DNA of 64,000 bases from Rhabdophis nuchalis (lineage: Eukaryota > Chordata > Lepidosauria > Squamata > Natricidae), in the NCBI GenBank assembly GCA_039707465.1, contig CM077643.1, positions 42,124,105 through 42,188,104 on the forward strand, written 5' to 3'. This document shows positions 33,090-43,888 of this stretch, in pieces (position 1 is the first letter of the stretch; every line of letters starts with the position of its first letter). The translations under genes and the position numbers were made by a program. The notes under the pieces were generated by a model. That model saw only the letters and a program-made list of their open reading frames with translations. It had not been told where the DNA came from and searched no databases.

Positions 33090-34440
33090 CACATATCTCC
33101 CCCCCCTTGAAGGATCCTTCCGCTCCCCTCTGTCGTCTGCTGGCCTGGCCCTCTCTTTCCCCCTCCGTCTCTACCTGCCTAAACCCCCCCCCTCCCTGGT
33201 ACCCCCTAAAATAATCACTAATTTGTTAATTAAAAAACCCCGAAGACCGCGCTTCGCCCACCTCTCCGGATTTATAAATCCCTCATCAAGGCGGGCCCTC
33301 GTTAAAATGGAGGGCCAGACCTGCGAGAGCGGGGACTCTTGCAGCAGCAGTAAATCAGTCCTGGAGTACATTGCGATATAATAAATAATTAAATAGTTAA
33401 AATAATTATAAATATATATACAATGTAAGAATAAATTTCATAAGAGGGTCATGGGTAAGATTGTAAAAAGTATCAATGGCCTTAATTTAAAACACATAAT
33501 TTCATGAGTAGATGATAAAATTCATGAGTAGATGGAATAAAGTGCATAAAGTGCATCAAATAGATGGAATAAAGTGCATCAAGAGGAATAGTTAGGGATG
33601 GCAGTTCAGGTGTTTCTGTCCATAGGTCTTTCTTTCTGAGGGATTACAAAGGTCTCTAAGGGACGTTGATGTATAGGTCTAACAAACCATGGTGGGGAGG
33701 GTTTCAAAGATCTTAGTTCTTAGTTCTTATAAGTTGCATCTGTGACTGGGTCTTAACGTCTTGAGTCCACTGAAAATCTTCTGTCAGCGTCCTCTGGCCA
33801 TCACTGGCCTGCCCGGCGACAGACCGCTTGGTCAGTGGCCCCGCCATCAACTCGCTGGGGACACTAGCCTCTGGGCTGGGGCTGGGCCGGAGCTCTCACC
33901 TCCGTAGCTGAGCCGGAGCTCTCACCTCCGCCTCTGCCTCCGCCTCCGCTGCCGCCTGCAAGCCAGGATTCACGCCAACATTTGCAACAGTAGGCCAACC
34001 CATGGCATCGGCCGGCGCGGCGTCCGGCAATCCCCTCGGCTCTCTCACCGCCGCCATTTCACTCAACGCCCTCTCCCGGCGTTCACCTCCTCTCTTTCTC
34101 GGCGCTCTCACCACCATTTACGCGGCGCTCTCACCGCCACTCATTCTTCTCCGTTCTTCTCCAGCCTCAGCCTCAGCCGTCCTCGCTGCCGGCCTCCTGG
34201 CGGCCTCCTGGCGCTCCCACCGCCGGCCTCCACTCCATGGGTAGTCCCATTCTCGCCCTCGCCGGGGGATATACGGCGGAGTCAGTGTTCCGCGCCCTCA
34301 AACAGACGCCGAGACGCCGACCTCCGCTCGGGCGCTCTGGGGTTTCCACCGCCCGCAACGCCGTCCGTGCACCCCCCGCATCCACAAACCTCACCCAGGG
34401 GTACCTGGGTGGATTCCTCTTCAATCCCATGCCCTCCTAA
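33090..34440 (-). promoter_or_regulatory. Probable 5' UTR and internal promoter region of the L2
   Basis: This is the leader of the minus-strand LINE. 33780-34440 is rich in G+C and CpG, as are the 5' ends of LINEs carrying an internal promoter. That role is inferred from position and composition only; I see no defined promoter box. Confidence 0.45.
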
Positions 34441-34773
34441 CTAAAACGGGAGGGCTGGGGCACATAAACGGCCAGTAAACCTCCATGACCCAGCACGGAA
34501 CTCCAGGGCTAGCCCGCCATAGTTCGCGCAAGCGCAATCGACATTTGTGGACTATGCACTTGGAACTTTGGATGCCTCGACACCTGTACCCAGAGAACGC
34601 GGATTTTGGAGATCTTAAAGACAATTGAAGATATCCAAAGAACCAACTCTTCCTTTCGTTTTATATAGCACTGGGTGGATTATTGTTAAAAAAAAAAAAA
34701 AGTAAATTTTATGTTTATATGTATAACTTGTGGAAAATTATAATAAATATAATTTAAAAAAAAGATCCAGCTA

Positions 34774-35339
34774 GCGTATTTGCAAATACAATTTGCTTTT
34801 GAATAACAATGCACTAAATGGTTTACAGTTGGTTGATTTCAGAAAACACCTTTTCCAATATATCAGTAAAAAGCAACCTGTGGCCAGGTCCCATAGCCTT
34901 CTTGAGATCTTTTTTATGGCCCCTGAAATTCTTGGTATGGCTAGAGTTTGGTAGTGCAATTACTGAAAACGGAAAGCAGTTTTCCCATCATTTTGTAGTG
35001 GGGAACACACAATATAACAGTGTACACTAACCCTAAACCTAGAATACAATGAATCATAAAAGCAACACAAATCCTCCCCCAAATCCCTCTTGCAGCCATA
35101 ATTAACATCTCCTAGGAAATGACTGACAAGTAATTCAGTCCCACAATAAAATCTCACTATACACGAAGAATAGAACCAAATAGATCTATCTCACAGGAAC
35201 AGAAGTCTCAGTTCTGCTTCAGGATTTCCAATCAGATATTTAAAGATTCTAGATCACCCTTCAGTCTTATGCAGAAGAGGCTGAGCAAATGGAGATATCA
35301 GAATACCATTTTCATAACCCTAATTTAATGTTTTGAAGC
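34774..35339. other. Non-coding interval, nothing recognised
   Basis: AT-rich DNA to the right of the L1. Confidence 0.45.
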
Positions 35340-35830
35340 AATTTGGTATAGTGGTTGAAGGCCCTTGGCTAGAAATTAGAAGTATCTCAGTGGTCAAGAT
35401 GCTGAGCTTGTTGATCAGAAAGGTCAGCAATTCGGCAGTTCAAATCCCTACCGCTGCATAATGGAGTGAGCTCCCGTTACTTGTCCCAGCTTCTTCCAAC
35501 CTAGCAGTTGAAAAGCATGCAAAAATGCAAGTAGAAAAATAGGAACCACACCTTTGGTGGGAAGGTAACAGCATTCTGTGCACCTTCAGTATTTAGTCAT
35601 GCAGGCCACATGACCATGGAAAAGTCTACGGACAGTGCTGGCTCTTCGGCTTTGAAACAGAGATGAGTATTGCCCCCTAGAGTCAGGAACAAGTAGCACA
35701 TATGTGCGAGGGGAACCTTTACTTTTACCTTTTTAGTGCTAGTTGAGTCTCAGGCATAAATCCAGCTAAGTGATATTGGGCCAGTCACTAAAAAGAAGGC
35801 TGTGGCAATGTACTGCAGGGATTTCTCCAT
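35340..35830 (+). repeat. Type D SINE split by a Sauria-type SINE
   Basis: The type D head (caatttggtatagtggttg) runs to 35372. It is followed by a Sauria-type SINE (35373-35742: atctcagtggtcaagatgc, gcagttcaaatccc, then gcacatatgtgcgaggggaa). The type D body then resumes (gtctcaggcataaatccagc) to about 35830. Confidence 0.75.
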
Positions 35831-37052
35831 ATAGCCATTATGAGTGAAGAATGTCTCCAACAATAAGAAGGCAGATATTTAGTATGAAAAGCAATAGCAG
35901 AAAAGCAGAACATTTCCTTCTGTATCTAGCTATGACCTGCTCTAATCAGCTACCACAATTACAGTCTTCTCTCTTCTTCCCTAGCCAGCAGGTTTTCAAA
36001 TCCATCTTTGTCACAAGCTCATCTTGTTTAAAGATTCAAAAAAAAAAGGTCCTTTGCCTAGGAACTGACTTCATATTCACTGCAGACCTTTTAAATAAGT
36101 CATACTCATTCTAAGCAAGCTGTGACTGAAAATTGTCCTAAAGCTCCAGTGATATCTAAATCCTCATGGTCAGTGATAGAAAGGAAAGGCTTACAAGCAA
36201 AATGAAGTCATCTGGTTTTAACCTAAATCAAGAAAAAGCAGTCTGTTGGGTTATTTGATATATGGCAACAACCACCCTTAAGACACAAACCCTGCAACCA
36301 ATCGAACAGTTCACTGAAAAAGTATAGAATGTGTAGAAGTTAACGGTGCTCTTGTTCCATACTCAACATCATTTTCGTGTCAAGTCAGATAATCTCAGGT
36401 TATTACACATTTGACAACTAATTGCTGTCCTGAACTATTTTTATAATACGTGTAATTTCCAATCTGACACCCCCACTTTATTCCCCAGCTCTTGATGCAC
36501 CCTGTATTTATGACTGAAATGTGGCATCATCAATATACCCTTGTCTTATTAATAGCATGCTGGCCTGACAGCCTAATTAGTATTCCAGCACATGTGGAAA
36601 CTTTGAGGTTGATTAAACCTGATCCACCCAAGGCTCCTTTGGCCAGCTGCCAACTTTTGGCCAATTGCCAGAGAGACAATTCATATCATCCTTTGCTGCA
36701 GTTCCAAGTCAAAGCCAAGCCCTGGAGGGCACGCCTAGACCCAGGAACCACCATGCATGGGATGTTCAAAGATATTCAACCAATTCTCATTGGGGACACC
36801 AAAGGCCTTTAAGAAAAGAATCTTTAACAACTCCAGTCTAAAATATGTTAGCACAGCAGTACAGACTAGATATACTTTTCCCCATCCTGCCTTTAAGACA
36901 CTAGAATTAGTTTAAATATAATTTGCAGGAGAGGATTCCACATCTCATCTAATTAGAGGGGGGAAAATATGCTTCTGAAATTTATTTCAAAATAAAAATG
37001 AATAGATTGTGGTATTCCTAGCAATGAGTTCTGTTGTGTACTTTTTTTATAT
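35831..37052. other. Non-coding interval, no gene recognised
   Basis: No repeat family recognised over about 1.2 kb; frames are short. Possibly unique DNA. Confidence 0.45.
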
Positions 37053-37290
37053 GTGTGTTAGGATTTTGAGCTGATCAATAAATCAATCAGGGAGACTAGT
37101 ATAGATCTATTTTGAGCTTTTGAGCTCCCATCAGCTAGCCATACCCTTACTGGGATCTGCCTAACATGTAATACAGCCCCGGTTCAAATCCCAGTAAGGG
37201 TATGGCTAGCTGATGAGAGCTAAAAAGCTCGAAATAGATCTATATTAGTCTCTCTGATTTATTTATTGATCAGCTCAAAAACCTAACACA
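37053..37290. repeat. Head-to-head pair of type C SINEs
   Basis: A minus-strand SINE tail (37053-37147) faces a plus-strand copy (37148-37290). The arms read gatctattttgagctttt and aaaagctcgaaatagatc. The B box of the plus copy (GGTTCAAATCC, about 37180) lies in the loop. Confidence 0.8.
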
Positions 37291-37296
37291 CACACA

Positions 37297-37332
<36 letters not shown>
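37284..37332. repeat. (CA)n-(TG)n self-complementary microsatellite
   Basis: (AC)8 changes directly to (GT)n at about 37300. Confidence 0.95.
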
Positions 37333-37336
<4 letters not shown>

Positions 37337-37351
37337 TACCATTTTTCATAG

Positions 37352-37693
37352 GGACACAGTGGCTCAGTGGCTAAGACGCTGAGCTTGTCAATCACAAAGG
37401 TCGGCAGTTCAGCAATTTAAATCCCTAGTGCCACATAATGGAGTGAGCCCCCATTACTTGTCCCAGCTTCTGCCAACCTAGCAATTTGAAAGCATGTAAA
37501 AATGCAAGTAGAAAAATAGGGACCATTTTAGTGGGAAGGTAACAGTGTTCTCTGCACCTTCGGTATTTAGTCACGCTGGCCACATGACCACAGAGATGTC
37601 TTCGGACAGCGCTGGCTCTTCAGTTGTGAAATGGAGATGAGCACCATGCCCTAGAGTCAGGAACAACTAACACATATGTGCTAGGGGAACCTT
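37352..37693 (+). repeat. Full-length Sauria-type SINE (type B)
   Basis: 342 bp flanked by the 15-bp repeat TACCATTTTTCATAG (37337-37351 and 37694-37708). The tRNA-like head has an A-box region (ggctcagtggctaagacgc) and a diverged B box (AATTTAAATCC, 37416). The tail has ctagagtcaggaacaactaa and aggggaacctttac, resembling the BovB 3' end, so BovB enzyme may have moved it (established for Sauria SINEs; identity here by eye). Confidence 0.88.
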
Positions 37694-37708
37694 TACCATT
37701 TTTCATAG

Positions 37709-37951
37709 TACAATCATCCCTAGTTGTCTGCACATTCTGGCTTTCCACAGTTACATTCAATCCTAAGGGAAGATTTCAAAAAGAACCTATTCCCAATGGA
37801 CTTCTTCAAATGCTATGGAGCAATAAAGCCAAGTGTAAGAGTAAACAAGACCAGTAAAAGCACATCTTCTATTGCCTTCACAGAAACAAATTCAAACTTA
37901 CCACCAATGGAAGTTTGAAATAAATTTTAAACATCTAGAGAACAAGGTGTA
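37709..37951. other. Short non-coding interval
   Basis: Nothing recognised. Confidence 0.4.
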
Positions 37952-37952
37952 A

Positions 37953-38036
<84 letters not shown>

Positions 38037-38343
38037 TTATTTTATATACCGCGTCCTCTCCCCAGGGGGACTCGGAGCGGTGCACAGGGAAAACATTAAA
38101 ACACATAAAATATATACATAAATAAATACAATAAGTAAAAACAGATTAAATCTAATTGTCCCTGCACTAAAATCCCCATTTTTAAAATTAACGTTCCCTA
38201 ACCCCTAAGGTAGAGACTAACCTAGGCCGGCCAAGCAGAAAAAGTGTGTTTTTAATTTCTGACGGAAGGAGCGGAGGTCCGTAGTTGTTCTAATATCGGG
38301 GGGAAGGTCGTTCCAGAGGGCTGGGCCCGCCACAGAGAAGGCC
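37952..38343 (-). repeat. L2-clade LINE 3' end with expanded (AAT)n tail
   Basis: The tail is about 28 AAT units (37952-38036), against 6-8 in other copies. It is followed by the L2 3' UTR (gggactcggagcggtgcaca) and a short C-terminal piece, truncated at about 38343. Confidence 0.88.
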
Positions 38344-38504
38344 CAAAACAAAACCTTCTAGCAGAACAAAACTCCTGAAACCTTGCAAATCAAATTTTAA
38401 CACATAAATTCAGAGATACATACAATCCTTCAGAAATGTCACTCATTTTTCCCCCATTCTCAGTTCAGTACCTAGAAACCTACAGAAGAAATGATTAATA
38501 GGAA

Positions 38505-38895
38505 CTAAGTACCAAAGAATTGAAGCCTTTGAACTATGGTGCTGGAGAAGTCTCCTGAGAGTCCCTTGGACTGCAAGGCAATCAAGCTGGTCAGTCGTAG
38601 AGAAGATCACCCATGACTGCTCTTTAGAAGGCCAGATCCTGAAGAGGAAACTCAAATACTTTGGCCACCTAATGAGAAGGAAAGACTCACTGGAGAAGAG
38701 CCTAATGCTGGGAAAGATGGAGGGCAAAAGAAGAAGGGGACGACAGAGAATGAGGTGGCTGGATAGAGTCAATGAAACAGTAGGCGTGAGCTTAAATGGA
38801 CCCAAGAGGATAGTACAGGGCAGGAAGGCCTGGAGGAACATTGTCCATAGGGTCGCAATGGGTCAGACACAACTTCAATTGTGTACAACAATTGA
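38505..38895 (+). pseudogene. BovB (RTE-clade) LINE 3' end
   Basis: Matches 16545-16930 from ttgaagcctttgaactatgg to gggtcagacacaactt. It contains the codon block for MRRKDSLEKSLMLGKMEGK and a conserved ggaggaacattgtccatagg. Stops break the frame. The 3' end is a degenerate CAA-rich tail. Confidence 0.85.
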
Positions 38896-39916
38896 GTACA
38901 CGTGACCTGAGACCACAAAATTTCAGACAGACAAACTTTAACGGGTGGTCCCCCTGGGAACATATCTGATCAATTCCACTGAAGAAGGAAGTCTAGTACC
39001 AGAGTACTTATGGCAAATAAGCCATCTGGCCACTAAAACACATTATGTGGGTATATACGTCTTGTAAGGATTGTTCCACACCACTCCCCAAACATATACA
39101 TGTAAAAAAAAATGTTAATAGTTGACTCTAAACAGGCATGCACAATTTTCACTGGCTGAGGAGTGCACTGATTTGTGAACAGTAAGATGAAGGCTATAAT
39201 CCAGAGCAGGGAGGGGCCAAGATAAGGATTTGAAGTAGGATTTGATATCAATTTTACCTATTAAACACATCCCAAAAACTCAAGGAAAACAAAAGGAATA
39301 AGTACCAATATTTCGAAGAAAAATAAATGAAATGAGCTTAATGTGATGTGTATACTTTACCTGCACACCTTTGTATTTTGCAAAATATTCAGCATTCTTT
39401 ACAGAGTAAGTGGTTTGGGAGATAACTATTTTGCTATGATGAGTGAGCTTTAGAAACAAATGAAAAAAAATGAGATCATTAACAATTTATGGGCCAGTAA
39501 AAATGAATCCCTTTAACTGAACGACAATACAATACACAAAATTGGACATAGACCTGATGAACTGTAAGAAAGACAATAATTAAGGCATTTACACGTGTGA
39601 ATTATTTATAGATATCTTCCTGCTGACAAATACTCTTGGGTTGTTGACAATATAAGAGTTTATTATCGGAACACATAATGCAAATCTAATGAACCATTCA
39701 CATTTTGCTGTAATCAAATAATCAATATTTCTACAAGTGTTATTTAAATGTACTGCAGCTCCTAGAAAGAGCTAATGCAATGCTAACATGGGCATGCTAA
39801 CATTGTAGAAAGCACTGTGTTTCTCTCGTGGAAAGTAATGTTTCCATTCTGTTCTATTGCCACACAATAGACTGTCCAATTCATCACATTTTCAGAAAAT
39901 TATTGACCAACTGACT
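38896..39916. other. Repeat-poor AT-rich interval
   Basis: About 1 kb with no recognisable transposon and no exon; 39360-39880 has long unbroken complex sequence. Confidence 0.45.
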
Positions 39917-39917
39917 A

Positions 39918-40054
39918 TAGGGATCTGCAAAGTCGGCTCTTTTAAGACTGGTGGACTTCAACTCCCAGAATTCCCCAGCCAGCCAGGCTGGCTGGGGAAT
40001 TCTGGGAGTTGAAGTCCACCAGTCTTAAAAGAGCTGACTTTGCAGACCCCTGGA
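39918..40054. mobile_element. Palindromic hAT MITE
   Basis: Almost perfect inverted repeat (ggatctgcaaagtcggctct to gagctgactttgcagacccc). The left end is damaged; GACTAT flanks both sides, the remnant of a target duplication. Confidence 0.88.
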
Positions 40055-40631
40055 CTATCCCTACAGAAGGGTAACAAAATAGTGGTGAATCTACAAATGG
40101 GGGACATGTTAAAGAGGCTGATGTCTTTGGCCTAGAGTAGAGAATGGGAGATATTACAGAATTCACCAAACATCTAGAAAGTTTTTCAGCCATACATGAA
40201 CCAGATTTGTTCTCTGTTTTTCAGAGGCCAGAGCTAAACCCAACAGGATGTGGTTTAAAAGAAGGTTTTTTTTAAATCAAGATCAAGAAAATATTTTGAA
40301 TGATTACTCACTATTCATCAATAGGACAAACTATCCTGTATTTGTTATGAAGGCCATCTCTGAAAGATCAAGTGATTAAGTGATCAAGTGTAGTTCAAGT
40401 GATTAAGAGAACATAATTTCCATTTCTAAATGAGAAATCCTTTATCCCAGTGAAGCTAACCTAAGTGCACTTCAAAACATGCTTTCTTTTATTAACACAG
40501 AGCTGTTCTGACCTAGACTTCCCAAGAGCATGAAGCAAACAATCTTCCCATGGAAAGATCTTCCAGTCTCTGAAAGCTCAGTTCAGACTTTTCCACCATG
40601 CAGGATTCTTGGGCTTGAAAAAGGGTTAGGG
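40055..40631 (+). other. Interval with possible old CR1 remnant
   Basis: 40190-40265 can be read as LFSVFQRPELNPTGCG-like text near a CR1 C-terminal block, but it is heavily decayed. The remainder is unassigned. Confidence 0.35.
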
Positions 40632-40753
40632 CACGGGTGTCAAACTTGCAGCGCCACTTTGCGTTTCACAATATTTTTCCCTTCTCAGAGCTGGAGTGGG
40701 TGTGGCCTGCACTTGACACATCTGGCCCATGGGCCCCCAGTTTGACACTCCTG
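40632..40753 (+). mobile_element. hAT MITE, GTGTCAAAC family
   Basis: CACGGGTGTCAAAC to GTTTGACACTCCTG, 122 bp, flanks GGTTAGGG and GGTCAGGG (one mismatch). Confidence 0.85.
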
Positions 40754-41348
40754 GGTCAGGGAGTCTTAAAGAGTAAGCAGCAAACAGGGACAATTTTCTC
40801 TGTATCTTCAACCTTCTTAAGGCCTCAGTTGAGCTGACACTCTGGGGAAAAAAATGCTGGTATTTAGGGTTAACCCAGCCTATAGCTTCCGTCACTGAGC
40901 TGTCCAAGGTCCTGACAATATCTTAGTGCCAAGATCTGTTTGGTACCTGCATCTTACACAATGTCTGAAATCCTCATACAGAGCAGAATTAAACCAAAAA
41001 CCCAACATTCTATTCTAATTCAAAACTGTGCTAATTATATATTATATTATATTATATTTATTCAATTTATACCCCGCCCTTCTCCAAACGGACCCATTCT
41101 ATTAGATTCTAAATTCTAAATTATTCTAAATTATATTAGAATACATTCAATACAAGAGTTGTGTCTGAACTAGGAAACATATTTATTTTGTCCTCTGAAT
41201 AAAACTATTACATGTGAAACATTCTAAAGAAAGGATAAATCTGAAATATTCAGATATTTTAGAGCAGATTCAAGATTCTTCTCCTAATGTCTTGGAATCA
41301 AAGTATGGGGCAGACTTCCTTAGTTTGCCCAAAGATAAACCTTTAGAT
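40754..41348. other. Non-coding interval with short L2 tail
   Basis: 41040-41092 has an ATATT-rich tail and ataccccgcccttctcc, a stub of an L2 3' end. Nothing else recognised. Confidence 0.45.
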
Positions 41349-41545
41349 CAGTGGGTCTCAACCTTCCTAATGCCACAACCCTTTAATTCAGTTCCACATG
41401 TTGTGGTGACCCCCCCAACCATAAAATTATTTCATGTTTTCAGTATTTTTTTGAAAATATGTGTTTTCCAATGGTCTTAGGCGACCCCTGTAAAAGGGTT
41501 GTTCGACCCCCAAAGGGGTCCTGAGCCACAAGTTGAGAACCACTG
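41349..41545 (-). mobile_element. SPIN-type non-autonomous hAT element
   Basis: Ends CAGTGGGTCTCAACC and GGTTGAGAACCACTG-like text. It has the characteristic inner blocks ccataaaattatttcatg, atggtcttaggcgacccctg and ttcgacccccaaaggggtc. Flanks CTTTAGAT (41341-41348) and CCTTAGAT (41546-41553) are an 8-bp duplication with one mismatch. It is 197 bp, internally deleted relative to SPIN copies as I know them, and has no transposase. Identification is from memory of the family. Confidence 0.85.
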
Positions 41546-41628
41546 CCTTAGATCATTGCAGTTCTGCTGCCATGTGCCAGGCTTGATAGTTTAATAGGTT
41601 GTAGACTATTAAGAGCCAGTTGTGTGTA

Positions 41629-42013
41629 CAAGTAGTCCTCGACTTACAAAAAATTGTTTAAGGACCATTCAGTTGCTGCAGCATTGAAAAAAGTGGCTCA
41701 TGACCATTTTTCACATTTATGACTATTGCAGCATACCTATGGTCAAATGTGATCAAAATTCAACTACTTGGCAACTGACTCATATTTATGATGGTCACAG
41801 TGTCCTGGACTAATGGCATCCTTCTGACAAGCCAAGTCAATGGGAAAGCCAAATTCACTTAACAACCGTGTTACTAACTTAACAACGGCAGTGATTCACT
41901 GAACAACTGTTGCAAGAAAGGTTGAAAAATGGGGCAAAGCTCACTTAACAAATATTTCTCTTTATCAACAGAAATTTTGGGCTCAGTTGTTGTTGTAAAT
42001 TGAGGACTACCTA
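41629..42013 (+). mobile_element. Tigger-like MITE, copy C
   Basis: TA|CAAGTAGTCCTCGACTTAC to AATTGAGGACTACCTA|TA. Nearly full length, 385 bp; contains gaccatttttcacatttatg and gtgattcactgaacaactg. Confidence 0.85.
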
Positions 42014-42024
42014 TAGTAATTAAG

Positions 42025-42206
42025 GTACTGGAATTGAAACTGGGAGACCATGAATTTTAAGCTTCCCCTAGGCATGAAAATAATTTATAGCTCTTTGGGC
42101 CAGTAACTCTCTCTCTCTCAGACCAACCCACTTTGGGGAATTGTGGGAAAAACAGGAGGTAGGAGCATTATGTATGGTGCCTTGAATTATACAAAAAGAA
42201 GAGGGG

Positions 42207-42283
<77 letters not shown>
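42025..42283 (+). repeat. Type D SINE with (AAT)n tail
   Basis: gagaccatgaattttaagc, then tttgggccagtaactctctc and attgtgggaaaaacagg, ending in about 25 AAT units at 42207-42283. Confidence 0.75.
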
Positions 42284-42285
<2 letters not shown>

Positions 42286-42679
42286 CATCTTGTCTTTACT
42301 TGCAGGCACAACACTGAAATGCACCCCCTTCCCACCTAAAACCCATGAGGCATCTGCTGTAATATCTACTAAATGTCTATTGAAGTTTTATCTTCATTCA
42401 GGCCTTTTCTATGAGTGCTGTATGAATGGCCCTACAGCGTTTTGATTTTCCTCCTCGGCATTTTAACTGCTGCTATTACTATTCAAATATCTGCATGTTG
42501 TCTCTTTTAATACGATGATTGCCATTATGCAGTTCCACTGCTTGTTTCTCTGAGATTTGTTTGAATAGGAAGCAGTCTAGAAATATGAAATAATAGAAAA
42601 TTTAACTGTGATGGCCAAGTTAGCATTCACAGCATCGTCTTATCATGTCTGGAAATGTGGTTCTGGAAGACCTGAGGTT
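42284..42679. other. Non-coding interval, nothing recognised
   Basis: No named repeat or exon seen. Confidence 0.4.
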
Positions 42680-42687
42680 CTCTAGAA

Positions 42688-42875
42688 TAGGGGTCCCAAA
42701 CCCCTGGTGCATGGACTGACAGCAGGCTGTGGCATGCCAGAAACCAGGCCACACAAACAAGTGAAGTCCCATCTGTGGGATGCAGGCAGCATGTGAAACC
42801 ACACTCCCTCTGGTCCACAGAAAATCTCTCTCCATGGAACCAGTCCCTGGTGCCCAAAATATTGATTGGCCCTTG
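42688..42875. mobile_element. hAT MITE with perfect 8-bp duplication
   Basis: TAGGGGTCCCAAACCCC at the left; the right end is decayed (gattggcccttg). CTCTAGAA flanks both sides (42680-42687, 42876-42883). Confidence 0.8.
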
Positions 42876-42883
42876 CTCTAGAA

Positions 42884-43888
42884 CATAGACTCAATGACAG
42901 GTAAACAGACAGTCATTAATAATTTTAGCATGGCCTATTTTAACCCTATTTTTAAAATTATTAGAATTACTTTGTTTGCTTTCCCTCATTTTTTTAAAGC
43001 CAAAATTCATCTGCAAATTATCCTTCACGTCAACATCTTACAGTTAATCTATTATCTATTCTACTTCAATGAGATCAGGATTTATGAGCCTTCCCTCAGT
43101 TAGCTATTGTGGAAAGGGCAAATACAATGGAAAATGGAAAAAACCCAAGCTTTAAATGCATTTGTAGCCTCAATGTGTAATGACTGAGGGGCAGTTTTAA
43201 CTGCAAATCACACAATCCACTACAATGTGCTTTCATTTAAAGAAGAAATCCCAACTCTGCAGCTCTGCTGTCCAATTACAAGGTTTTATACGTAGCAGAT
43301 AGATTAAAGCAGTTTAGAGAAGAGAGTGGGATGAAAACACAGCTGAGATGCCAGAAAAAAAACAAGAAAGTCTTTTATTTTCTCTCTTTTCTTTCAGAAT
43401 GCTTGACTTAATTCAGGCAATAATAAATTAGGTGTGCATGTTTGCACAAGTGTAGGAGGAGTGATTTCCCCCCCCCCCTTCAGATCTGTGATTTCCCATT
43501 GCTAAACTACTCAAATGTTTTCACATTAATCAAATCATGGTCAAGAGGATAATTTTGGCAAGAAAACAAGCTTTACATGCAAGGCTCAGAATTTCCGGCA
43601 TTTCTAAATGGGAGCAGAGGGAAGAAGCTCCCTGAAACCTTGGACAGCTGCTGCTAGCCAGGGGAGAACAAAAGTTAGCTGTTCGATGGTCTAATTTGCA
43701 CTAAACCTTATTAGAGTCACCAGAGGCAATTACTTCCCAGTTGCAGAACACATGCTTCAAATGCTGATAATACCAAATTCAGAGATAATCAGGAATGGGT
43801 GCCTTAATGGTTTGAACTACCAACTCGATAAAGCCCCCATTGAGAACAATTATGGGTTAAGGGAGATGACATTTAAAACACTTTAGAA
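42884..43888. other. Repeat-poor interval, no gene recognised
   Basis: About 1 kb of AT-rich sequence without recognised transposons; a C-run at 43468. Confidence 0.45.

Larger units (their letters stand above)
29927..34559 (-). mobile_element. Near full-length L2-clade LINE, nested in L1
   Basis: Read on the minus strand: a GC-rich leader (about 34559-33090), an intact long frame (33087-30121), a short 3' UTR and a (TTA)n tail at 29927-29950. L1 text on both sides shares TTGGAAC (29914-29920 and 34560-34566), which may be the short target repeat. Truncated relatives are at 6389, 19543, 37952 and 50319. An AT-rich patch (33380-33480) interrupts the otherwise GC-rich leader. Confidence 0.88.
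28658..34773 (+). mobile_element. 5'-truncated L1 insertion including its 12-bp target duplications
   Basis: AAGATCCAGCTA occurs at 28658-28669 and again at 34762-34773, after an A-rich tail. The left site reads TT/AAGA, close to the L1 endonuclease preference TT/AAAA. L1 sequence runs from 28670 to about 29926 and resumes at about 34560 with the 3' UTR, AATAAA (34743) and the A tail. The middle is a nested L2 on the other strand. Excluding it, the L1 is only about 1.46 kb, a typical 5'-truncated copy. Confidence 0.92.

Noticed and set aside
30637..33381. Plus-strand frames opposite the L2 ORF2
   Set aside because: They are shadows of the minus-strand reverse-transcriptase frame.
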